Positions 32,071-42,378 of a DNA stretch of 56,321 nt are shown piece after piece; position 1 is the stretch's first letter, and every line of letters starts with the position of its first letter. The stretch is from Terfezia claveryi (taxonomy: Eukaryota; Ascomycota; Pezizomycetes; Pezizales; Pezizaceae): NCBI GenBank assembly GCA_015179025.1, contig WHUX01000291.1, forward strand, positions 1-56,321. The letters run 5' to 3'. The translations under genes and the position numbers were made by a program. The notes beneath the pieces are model-generated. The model ran no database searches, was not told where the DNA came from, and saw only the letters and a program-made list of their open reading frames with translations.

Positions 32071-34385
32071 CTAATATTCCCTAAACTCACCGGGCCCCTT
32101 ACTCTTCCTCCTCCTCACCCCCGGTCTCTCGCCACCCCCACCACCCATACAAAACCCCATACTTCCCCCCTCATCCTGGTCCTCCCTCTCCTCCCTCCTC
32201 CTCACATGCCCATACCCATGTCCCCCATGCACTCCACCATGTGGATACCCTGGCCGATAATACGTCTCCTCTACCTCCTCATCCTCATGCTCCGCACCCC
32301 GCCTTTCCCACTCTCTGCGAGACAAGTACGGGTACCCCATCGGTGGCTGAGCCGCCGCGGATGCCCTTCCCCCATGAATAGGATACTCCCCCCTTTCCGG
32401 CTCATAATCTCCGCGCACAGGAAGCGCTCCCCCAAAATACTCTGCCGCCGCGTCCCCCGGCCCCATGGACCTCCTGCGCATATGTATCCTCGTGCTGGGA
32501 GGGGCGTCTTGAGATATAGGCATGGATGTCGGGGGGGAGATATCCCTCTCCCTATCCCGCTCGCGCTCTCGCCGGCTGTAGCCACGGTTGGGCGCGGGGC
32601 CAGGAGAGGGGTAGTGATGGAGCTCGGGATACGCACCCCCGCCGCTGAGTGGAGAGATGGGGGTAAAATTCCGGGCTTGGCTCTGGGGTGAGGAGAATAA
32701 GGTTGAGGGGGTGTTGTTTGCGGTGGAGTTGCTTGGGTGCGCGGAGGCAGGGGTGGTAGGGGTGCTGCTGTTGGGGTAACGGGAGGAGTAGTGTGAGTAG
32801 GGAAGGTGGGAGTGAGGTTTATATTCACTTGGGGTTTTGATTTTAATCCCGCCTATGGGAGGAGAGGAGGTGGCGTTTGCGTTAGAGTGTAAGCCTGCAG
32901 TGGGGATATTGTTAGTATGTGATGGGGTTGAGGGTAAGTCTACGCCGCCACCATTGTTGGGGCCAAGGCGACTAGATGGAGAAGTTAGCGCGAAACATAA
33001 CACCATGCAAGTATTCATATGGAAAAAAAAAAAAAAAAAGGAAGAAACATACCCTCCCGACCCGCCACTCCCAGACCCATGACTCCCCGGCCTCTCCCCC
33101 CCGACCCCCATTCCCATTCCGCCTCCCCCAGGTCTCGGATTAATCGGCGTCCCACCCCCTCCGCCAGTTGAATAAACCGCCTCCCTCGCCGCCTTATTCG
33201 GCTGAGCCACATATGGCTTCCTCTTCCTCTCAATCTCCGCAGTCTTAGTGGGATCCTCGCGAAGGTCATCAAAGGGGATTTTCGTGGTTGCATATTTCTG
33301 ATCCGTCTTTTTCCGGGTCAGCGGTGGTGGGACAAAGTCATGATCATCCTCCGCACCCCTAGGACTAGATCTCTCCCTCTCTCTATTCCCCCCCTGGTCT
33401 CCCCTTGATAGAGATCTCGATGCAGCGCGGCTCGACACGTTACTCTTTGCATATGGCCTCCTCTCCCTGCCCCGAACCAGCTCGCTATTTGGTCCATACC
33501 CAAAATCAATATCCCCCCCAATCCCATCATCATCAAATCCCATACTTATATACCCCCCCTTGCGGACACTCATGACTGCCTCATCCCACCAATTCTCCAC
33601 CTGACCGTCGCCGCTCGCGGGGAGTGTGTCGCGGGGGAGGGATTTCGGGAAGCGAGCGTTGGTTTCCGGGTCTTGGATCGGAAATTCGGTGATGATTTTT
33701 TGGAGGCGCAGGTGCTCACGGGTCGGGAAGGCGGTGAGCTGGATTAGCATCCAGTGGATGAAGCCTTGGGGGGTGAGGGCGGGGATGGTGGGGTCGAAGG
33801 GGGCGTAGGTGCTGTCTTGGATGGGGTTGTCTGGGGTAGTGGGGTTTGTGCTGGCGTTGGTTGCGGGGGCAGATGAAGGGCGTGGTGGAGGAGGAATGAG
33901 GTGGTGGTGGCATTCGAGCTGTTGGTAGAGTTCACCGAGATTGCGCAGGGGGAGGGACTGGATGAATGCTGTAGGAGTATTAGCAAAAGGAATTCTTTTT
34001 GGAGTTTTACGTGTGAAAAAGCAACACACCTTCCCACTTGAACGGCTCATCCGCCACCTGGCTCAGCTGGTAAAACTTGATCAACTTATCCGGCGGAATT
34101 ACCAACGAATCCTTTGGTTCTATATCCTTAATCTATCCACAACACCAATAATTAGCCATCTATTTCCCCAGTAACACATACGAACATCACTTACAATCCA
34201 CGCGGCAATCCCCCCCAACAACCCCCTCAACCTGGGTCTCAACTCCGGCAAACTCCCCTTCTTCTGGCCCTTGTGCTCAAGTAAATACACCCCCCACATG
34301 GCCCCGATTGTAGTCATGTCCCCCTGCCCCCCCGGCCCCAACTGTGCAACCAGTGTGGAGTCCGCAGCTCCGGCTCCCACCTTCC

Positions 34386-34438
<53 letters not shown>

Positions 34439-35639
34439 CGACGAGACCCCATCCGCCCAAGCATGTGCATAGTACTGGACATATTCTTGCCCATATCCTC
34501 CGGTGCAGGTGTCTTTACAGGACGAGTCTTTGGAGGAGGCATCGACCCAGGTCGATCCCGGTTGTGTGCATCCTGAAAATCGACTTTGTTATTATTATGC
34601 GACTGCACCGGCGGTGGAGATTTAAGGTTAGGAGGTGTGTTCTGTGGGGTAGCCGGTCGGGATTGTATATTCGACTGTAGTTGTGGTGGCGGTAGGGGAG
34701 GGGGTGTTTCCCTAGACGGCGAGCTTGCATATCCACCCGGCATAATCTGTGCCCCGCCGTTCCCTGCACTCGCCCTCTCCCGCTCCCGCTCCCGGTCAAT
34801 CCTCTCCCTTTCCTCTGGCTCCTCCCCAGAGTAATCATCCCGCTCCGTATTCGGCTGGTGCGGTGGTTGTGGTGGCTGTAGTGGGGCCAGCGGCGGCGGT
34901 GGGTAACCATACCCCTCATGATGCGGCTGGGGCATATGTGGGTTATACACTGCGTGCGGCAGTGGGGGGGGATAAAACCCATAATACGGATGCCCTGGAT
35001 AATGCTGAGGTGGAGGAGGGAGCCCATATCCCGCAGGAGGATAATTTTGCGGCGCCAACCTCTCCACCAATTCCCGAATAGCCCGATCCCTGTCCTCTGC
35101 CGGCCAGTCTTTGAAGTCTGGTAACCTCTCACTAATCCCCGGGACGGCAGCCTCGGCTTGTGCGAGTGCTGCTGCGTTGGATAGAGGGGGGGGGAGGAGA
35201 CGGGGGATTTGGGGTTTAAAGTCTCGGGGTCAGGTTTGCTGGGGTCGCGGTCGTCCTTCCCTTCCATCCGTGGGGATTTCGCACTCCCGCCTCCAGCGCC
35301 AAGCATGGGCGGTTGCACAGGCAGAGAATCCGCATATGACATGGGCGGAGCGCCATACCCCCCAAACTGCGGATACCCTGCATAATGCCCACCGTAAACT
35401 CCTCCTCCGCGCGGCGGAGCGGGGTAGCCCTGTGAAAGCGGTGGTGGTCCGTAGCCATATCCCGGCTGCGGCTGCGTGGTGTGTGGTCGAGCTGCGGGTG
35501 GGGCTCGCGGTGGCGGGGAGGGTCCTGCGGTCGGGGGAACGGCGGTGCCGTGACCGGAGGAGCTGGAGTTGGAGGGGTAGCGGTCTCTAACAGTGCCGGT
35601 GAAGGGATAGTCGTGGTAGTAGTTGTTGAAGGACGCCAT
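32071..35639 (-). CDS. DUF7514-like, proline/glutamine-rich protein (four exons, apparent frameshift)
   Basis: Exons are 35639-34195, 34132-34030, 33968-33053 and 32971-32071. Introns of 62, 61 and 81 bp have GTAAGT, GTGTGT and GTATGT donors. The start ATG at 35639 opens MASFNNYYHDYPFTG. Residues about 1-400 are Pro/Gly/Tyr-rich. A Q17 run follows at about residue 405. The conserved domain then runs from MWGVYLLEHKG through LVIPPDKLIKFYQLSQVADE, LYQQLECHHHLIPP and ALTPQGFIHWMLIQLTAFP to RFPKSLPRD. I recall this pattern from DUF7514 proteins of ascomycetes. The remaining 450 or so residues are disordered, with RERERD tracts. A G9 run at 35186-35194 puts exon 1 out of frame by one base; one added base gives about 1121 residues. 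This is probably an assembly error. Function is unknown. Confidence 0.75.
34387..34435. repeat. CAG/CTG trinucleotide repeat (polyglutamine)
   Basis: An uninterrupted run of CTG on the plus strand is read as CAG on the coding strand, giving Gln residues in the DUF7514-like protein. Length variation between strains is expected from slippage. Confidence 0.9.
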
Positions 35640-37199
35640 GGTCGATACTGGCGATTGGCGTGTGTGTGTGTGTGTGGGTGGTTGGGAGGGATAGCAATTG
35701 TGTAAGAATGAATTAGGATGCGAACTTCAGCCTGTTTGACCGGGGTGTCTGGCTGGTTGGTCCAGAAATCCAGGGATTATGTATGGCGAACCCGGGGTGC
35801 GGGGGAGGGAGGGGTGAGGCAGAGGCTGAAACAGTTGGATCGACGCGCCACGGCTGACGAATTCAGAGCTGATGGAGAAGGGACAGGAGAGGGGGAAGGG
35901 GGGCGCTATCGATGGGCAAAGAAGTATCGCAACGTTAAATTGCAGTGACGAATCCGTGCGTCGCGCTCTCCGGGCGAAGAAAGGCGGACGGGAGGCGGCG
36001 GTTGGAATGCTGGAGCTGTTGATTCTTGTGGTGCGCTGTTTGCTGCGGGGATCCGTCAGGGTGTTGTCGGGGGAGCGCTATGCGAATATCGCAGGGAGGG
36101 GGGGGGGGGGAAGGGAGATAAGCAAGCAGCGGAGCCGCAGCAAAGACGAGCCGGCTCCGAGGATGTCGCGCAGGTCGAGGATGTAGAGCAGGTGGAGGAC
36201 GTAGAGGAGGATGTGGATGGAGAGAGGATGGAGGTGGATGATGGAGGGGAGGCACCAGGTCGCGGGGTAAGGGGGAGATGGAGGGAGGGAACCAGGTCGC
36301 GCGGGTAAGAATGGCAGAGCTGTTTTTGATTCGGCCCCTGCTGCATTTGAACTCGCAGGCCCATCGAATCGAAGCAAGAAGCATTGAAATTATGACTCGC
36401 GGTGATGACTCTGTTCCAGCGTACAGCTGATTCGCCGCCTGTGAATATACATGGGGCTTTTGCTGTAGTTTTTCCAGAGATTGATGAACTCCGCCGGCTG
36501 AGCAATATTCCTCAGAAAGCCCTGTGGGTAAAGCACGTGACCCCATCGCATACCAGGAAGGAACCCAGTTCGATTTTTACTGCAGGGAACGGCTGATTGT
36601 GTCTGGGGAAGGGAGAAGCATCCAAAAGCAAAGGAATTCTTCTTTTCTTTTTCCTTCTGGGAACTGTAGACGTTTTTTCTTTTTGGTGATTTACTCTCGA
36701 AACGACCACACTCATGGTTCTTGCTGGGGAGGGGAGTAAGTCCGTGTATTTACTCACCCGTGCCGTTTATTATTTATGTTGCAAATAGAGAAAAGTTTCA
36801 GTTACGATTTTTATGTCCTGTACTAAACTACATTACTCAAGGCCTACCATGTAGTTTTTCCTCACTCTTCATTTACTAAATCCTACATACCAGACACACT
36901 CGCCAGTTCCGCACAGAGAGCAGCATCCCAAAGCTTCCCCCCTGACAGGTACATAGAGCCCAGCTCAGGGTAATAATGGAATACGAACTTGTGTAAAACT
37001 AGACGGCTGAAACCCTGCCAACTGAGGGGGGGAGGGGGCTGAATCTAGTTTAGAGTATGCAGCACGCAGATATATATAGAGGTTTGACTAGAAAGATGGT
37101 ATAAGAATAGATGTATTTATTTTCCTCAAGTCACATTAGAATACAGACATATTCCTTAATTACAACTTCAGGACTTGATAAGTTTTTATGTAACGCTTT
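35640..37199. other. Intergenic, promoter side of the DUF7514-like gene
   Basis: A GT microsatellite (35660-35690), a G11 run near 36100 and purine-rich repeats (36180-36300) are present. Overlapping ORFs on both strands here are low-complexity and not credible. No RNA gene was seen. Confidence 0.5.
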
Positions 37200-37612
37200 A
37201 TGATTTAGTCAATTTGTCAGACATCATCATGACCTTACACACAAGATTCTCATTTGTAAGGTTATGGCCATTATAATAGCCATGATATTTATACAAGAGA
37301 ACAATTCCTCTGTTACTAATATTTAGTATACTGTACCGTCCATTTACCTTTGATAACAGCTGCGACGGCTCTACGTGGCATAGATTGGTATAGAGACCGG
37401 AATCTTATTCCAGATACTTCTGATAAAAAAAAAAGACGGCATTTGATTCTCAACCCATACATGCTCCATGGGGATTGAGGTCTGGTGAATATGGAGGATG
37501 GTCTGTAACATCAAACCCATATCTTTCGAGAAATGCAACAATTTGTTTAGCGGCATCAATGGGAGAATTGTCATGCTGGAAATACGGATACGCCTCCATT
37601 GGTTGTCATGTT
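37200..37612 (-). pseudogene. Tc1/mariner transposase relic (DD34E)
   Basis: The minus strand encodes YPYFQHDNSPIDAAKQIVAF and then DHPPYSPDLNP. A one-base shift then gives MEHVWVENQMPS. These are the second and third catalytic segments of a Tc1-type DDE transposase. Counting from the Asp of QHDN to the Glu of MEHVW across the shift leaves 34 residues, so the class is DD34E. Downstream text (AVAAVIK, then degenerate) continues to about 37200. The first catalytic Asp and the DNA-binding domain are missing. The flanking sequence to 38503 has no other gene. Confidence 0.75.
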
Positions 37613-38503
37613 AAGGCCTCCTGCCGTGTCTTACTTGTCGCCACACCGCATGTAGCCCTTATGCAGAAGAGCGGTGCCGAGCTGCATCTAATCGCGGCAT
37701 GTTTTATGCATGCCAGATACTACCGGTACTGTACTTTACAACGAATTGAAGGCTACTACTAGCTATGCAGTGGGTTGTAAGTATGAGAATGTTTGTGGAA
37801 TGTGTTTGTAGAAACTAATTAGGTACTTTGCGAGAGAATATGCTAGGGCGTAATTTATATTGTTGGGATATTACTAGGTACGTACAGTACATACATATAC
37901 AAGTTACTGTAGATATGCCAGAAGCATCTTTTTTGCTTAGGTAGTTGAGGGTATCGTGGTACTGAAGCAGCTGTACCTCATTATCTTACTCCTCTAGAAA
38001 CTAAGAAGGTGAGTATCATATCATATGATTTCCAGAGTACAAGACAGATATTCTATTATCAAGTCCTATTATAACTCCAGCCATATGCATTTTCAATTAC
38101 CTGTAGCTTCTGCAACAGACTACTACATGCAAAGTCTCTATGGGAATCTACAACAGCATAGGTACACACACACACACAGCTGCCGATTGTACATTTAATC
38201 ACACCCCATCATATTTCCTTTACAAATATACAGCCAATTGGCCAGGATCGTTTGTCCTGGTAACATAACTGGTTGGAGAGCCTGATGCAGCTATACGGCA
38301 CGCACGGCGGCAAACGACATGGACATGCGCTGGCTCATTGAATTTCTCAGCCTCGTTTTGATCTGTGTTTGCCCCCCCCTTTAATTCCCTAACCCCTATA
38401 ACCATTTTTCTTCCTTCGACATTGACATTGACATTGGTGTTCCTCCATTTCTCTTTTTTCTGTGCACACATACAAATACAACAGCATCATCAGACCCAAA
38501 ACA
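37613..38503. other. Intergenic, upstream of the ISG12-like gene
   Basis: AT-rich sequence with a CA microsatellite (38166-38180) and a pyrimidine-rich tract (38380-38460) before the start codon. No gene is supported. The pyrimidine tract is the likely promoter/5' UTR of the downstream gene. Confidence 0.4.
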
Positions 38504-39437
38504 ATGGCCATGAACGCAATCCCAAGTGCCATCCATGGCGGATCCGCCCGGCTCACCTTTCCCCTACACATTAACATCAAACAGCAAGTCATGAGCCCAC
38601 CAAATCACGACTTTTCCGGGTTGGAGCCCGTGGTGTCTGAAGAAACTTTGCTGCTCCACGTACTGGCACTCCCTGCTCAGCTTGACGAATATTTCAAGCA
38701 TATCGCAGAGGAGCTCAAGAAGGATATGGAGATTATCGTTTCGAAGGTACAGGAAATTGATTGGACAGACAAGCAGTCCATCATGGATGGATTGCAGCCC
38801 ATTCTGGATTTTCTGAAGCCGGTGTTTGAGTATGTGAAGGCACACCCGTGGATTCTGATTCCGCTTATCATCCCTGCGCTGGAATTGTTTATTGGCCTAT
38901 TGGGGTTTGGGGTTGAGGGTGTTGTTGCTGGTATGTATTATTGTTTCGGTGGTTTGTTTAATTACAAAACCAAATTCTACAACATTAATGTTTTACTGGG
39001 ATTGACTGCTAACATTAAGTGGTTTACCCACCCCAAAAACAGGCTCCATCGCTGCCGCTTTACAGTCCGCTATTGGCAACGTTTCCAAAAACTCTCTCTT
39101 CGCTTTCTTTCAGTCCGTCGGAGCCGCTGGGTGGGGACTCCTGGCTTTGCAGCGGACCAACATGCTCGTTACGATTGCTGTCATCATCGCAGCAATCGGA
39201 GAGTTTCTCATCAACCATGGGATCATGGAACCGGATGCGGTCAAGAACGCTATGGAAGGTGTGTGGAATAAGGAGGTGGATAAATTCGATCCTCCTAAGC
39301 AGTCAGACCCTCCTGTTTCGAGCGTTGCAAGTCAAGTTATGGTTCTAAATCTCGACGGCAACCTTGTTCGCTATGGCCTGTTGGCTTGGGTGTTGATGTA
39401 CGGTGCTGTCTGTGTTGGAGAAGGCGGGGCATTCTAG
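38504..39437 (+). CDS. ISG12/IFI6 (IFI6-16 family)-like membrane protein
   Basis: Two exons (38504-38930 and 39043-39437) give 273 residues, with a GTATGT donor, a GCTAAC branch and an ACAG acceptor. ATG 38504 (ACAATGGCC) is preferred, since no upstream ATG is in frame. The family core spans the splice: FGVEGVVAGSIAAALQS, then GNVSKNSLFAFFQSVGAAGW. This matches the Gly/Ala-rich helix-hairpin core of IFI6/IFI27 proteins. Before it are an amphipathic region (residues 50-110) and a hydrophobic segment (WILIPLIIPALELFIGLLGF). After it come MLVTIAVIIAAIGEFLI and a C-terminal YGLLAWVLMYGAVCV. The long N-terminal extension differs from the short animal proteins. In animals some members act at mitochondrial or nuclear membranes in apoptosis; the fungal role is unknown. 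Confidence 0.8.
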
Positions 39438-42378
39438 GTGATTGGGGCACTGGATAACGGGGCAGTAGGACTTGGAACGGAAGTCTTAAAACTGGTATGA
39501 TGAGTTAATGACTTTTTTTCTTGTTGAATCTTTTTTTGTTTGGGGGAATATGTCATACGTTCACTCCGAAACATGTACTGTACTTATGTACTATGGGCCT
39601 GACAAGAGTCATTCGAACACACTGAAAAAAAGCCTCCTTGTCAAGGTGTCTTTACTGTGGTACAAAATATATGGAGAGAAAAGTGAGGTGAACTTCGTTA
39701 GTAGCCAGGAATAAAATATATCCATATTCAGTACGGTTTTGGCAGAACCTTCAACCTGGAATCACTTTTTCGAGATTAGATCCAACCAAAGAACAAAAAA
39801 ACAACCCTTCACTTGTGATGAAAAACCCCACTGCTCCCAGAAATCCGCTCGCAAAGCAGCAAGTCTCCTCCCCATACCTACTTCTCCCTAACTCCCAACT
39901 CAATATGTATTACTCCAAATACACATCAACAAGATCAAGATGTTAGTTAGAGAGATTTATTGGTACCTACTGTACATACGTAGGTACACTTATTCCAAGC
40001 TCTCCATCTCTCAACTAAATTGCCTGCAAAATCCTTTAGATACCCCCCCGCAATGGTCGTGCCCGTAGGTAGATGAGATTGAATCGAACCTCAACACTAG
40101 TAGGCAACTCTCTGCTCTTATACTAGGAACATTACCACCACAGAGAATCAATTAATTTGTTTGAGTAATGACATTTAAACATAACCCCCCAATAAATGTA
40201 GGGTAATCAAGAAGAGGGAAATGGCACGTTACTAGTATTGGGGAGAGGGGCAGCTTTTCTACTCACCCCTTTGTTTTTTTTTGTGTTTATTTTTTTTTTT
40301 CCTTCTGACCTGCTATGTACTGTACTGTGTGTAACACCGTTTAACCAACTCCCTACTGTAGTTATATACTGAACTAAACCATATAAGACATCTGCTGAAC
40401 GGAAAGAAGTGAACTGATCTGATCGCCCACGGTGGATGAGGCTTATGTTGGTTATATATATATATATATATATATCCTTATTCAACGTTTATTTTACCAT
40501 TATGTACAGTAGTAGTACTATGTACCTACACATAGCGTCCCATCCGGTTTGCTTGTTATACCGTTGGGCTTTACTTATTGAGAAGAAAAAAAAAAAAAAG
40601 AAAAATTAAAAAAGTCTGAACAGAGTCGGCTACAAGCGGTTCAAGAACTAGCCCACATATGGGATCGAACAACCTATCGAGGCCTACACTACTACTTATC
40701 TAACAATCCAACCTAAATAAACAAATGTAGAAACAAGCAACGCTCATCCCACCAAAATAAATACATGACTACTTCCCCCCCACCTCTCAAATACACACTT
40801 CCCAAGATCTCCGATACCTCCCTCCCTCCTCACCCTTTTACATCTTCAAATAACCCTGCCCAATACGCTCATGGATGAAGTCTCAACCATACATCTACGG
40901 TTATATCCACGTTAGATGAATATAGCAGGGAAAAGCTACACAATATTAATCAAATAACGGTTGATTTGAGACTTCGGGGATTAATGAGGATCTCAGCTAG
41001 CTATAATTATCCCCTGCCGACACAATAAAAGATGGAATAATCACCCTCTCAGCTCCAATACACTACAATACCCACAAGACCTCCTCTATACTCCTACCCC
41101 CCCTCCTACAATAGCGATGACGGTCTACTATTCCTCCCTATTGATATCCTCTCCTCATGACCATTTCTGGATACCATCCTGAGCTATCTTCTTCCGTCGT
41201 ATATGACAAATGTCAACCTTTCTCAAAGCAAGGAATCCATCTAACCAGTGGGTACCACAACTTGGATTGAGTTGCTAGCGGAGGAGTCACTGGCGGCGGG
41301 GGAATATTGCACCTTGATATTGTAGACGTTTTGTTTCTTTTTATCTGGTCTCGATGCTTGAGGGCGGATTCCTAGCGTACTTACCTCTCATCAACAATCC
41401 CTTGAGGAATCTACCGTAATACCAGGATACCTCATCTGCAATATCCTTCTCTTCTTCCAAAAGAGAACTGTCCATTCGGATACGTTGTGGACCTCTCTCC
41501 CCAACGCGGCTTAGTATAGTCTACTCCATACAACCTCTGCGGTTCACCTCTGACTTCGCAGAATTTTTATCTTATTTCAAAAAAAAAAAACCAAGTGCTC
41601 GTATTCAAGTGATTCTAACCTATGACAAAGACCATATCACCCGGTGAGGCACGGATTCTCTCTCCTACAGCCGTTGTTCCGTATATTTTTGTAACGGCTG
41701 GTTTGGGGGGGGGGGGGGGGGGAGGGGGGAGGGGGGAACCAGCATCACCCAGCTCCAGCAGTGATTCGACTGACATAGGCCAAATATTATTCTGTAGCAC
41801 TGCTTTGGCAGAAGGGATTCAGGAGCGGTGTGAGAAAGTCTCAGTGTATTTAATTCCAAGTCTTTCCTTTGTCAAGATGAGAGGGCCCTGACTACCGGAC
41901 TCTCGTCATAAGTTACAATAACTTGAATACGAGTACTGAATTACCAAAAGAATTTTTCAAGAAAAAAGGAAAAATTAATTTATAGCAATCCATACTGAAA
42001 TTTCGAATCTCAAGAACCGCCACCCTCCTCTCCTGCCCCACTCGCACCTTTGGGTACATCTCCACAAACATTAGAAAGGCACCAGAGGTCTAGGGCCCCG
42101 CCGGGAATGCGTCATAGTTCTATGTAACTTGAAAGTCTACTTTGTAACTTGAATATGGGACTGATTTAAAACCCCCCCCCCAAAAAAAAAAAAAAAGAAA
42201 AAAAAAAAAAAAATAACCAAAGTACAAACTAACACACACTAATCCTCCCCAAAGTAGCCGCCAGCTGGTTCTTTGACTCACGGCTCGGGTGCGTTTCCCT
42301 GCGGCATACCCTCCTTATAAATTATCCGAAATGCCGTCCCAATCCATAATATATGCATGTACGTTACCCCGCGTACAT
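39438..42378. other. Intergenic, no gene supported
   Basis: The stretch is AT-rich with homopolymers: T-runs at 40270-40300, A13 near 40590, a near-pure G tract at 41705-41737, and C/A runs at 42171-42215. A TA dinucleotide run lies at 40457-40475. Apart from a possible SINE-like fragment at 40590-40745 I see no gene, tRNA or element end. Confidence 0.5.
40590..40745 (-). repeat. Possible SINE-like (tRNA-derived) fragment
   Basis: The minus strand reads GGATTGTTAGATAAGTAGTA (partial A-box, TAGATAAGTAG). About 30 bp later comes GGTTGTTCGATCCC, close to the B-box GGTTCGANNCC, followed by an unrelated body and an oligo-T stretch. A clover-leaf cannot be folded convincingly, so it is not a tRNA gene. 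It may be a pol III-derived SINE fragment or chance. Confidence 0.3.

Noticed and set aside
34120..35639. Two separate genes in the Pro-rich region
   Set aside because: The two frames meet at a G9 homopolymer, continue one conserved protein, and all later splice phases agree with a single gene.
36056..36546. ORFs of 149 and 203 codons on the minus strand
   Set aside because: They overlap each other and purine-rich low-complexity DNA in different frames, with no domain and no plausible splice structure.
40020..40140. A tRNA gene on the minus strand suggested by GGTTCGATTC
   Set aside because: The flanking bases do not form the T-stem, and no acceptor or anticodon stem can be paired.
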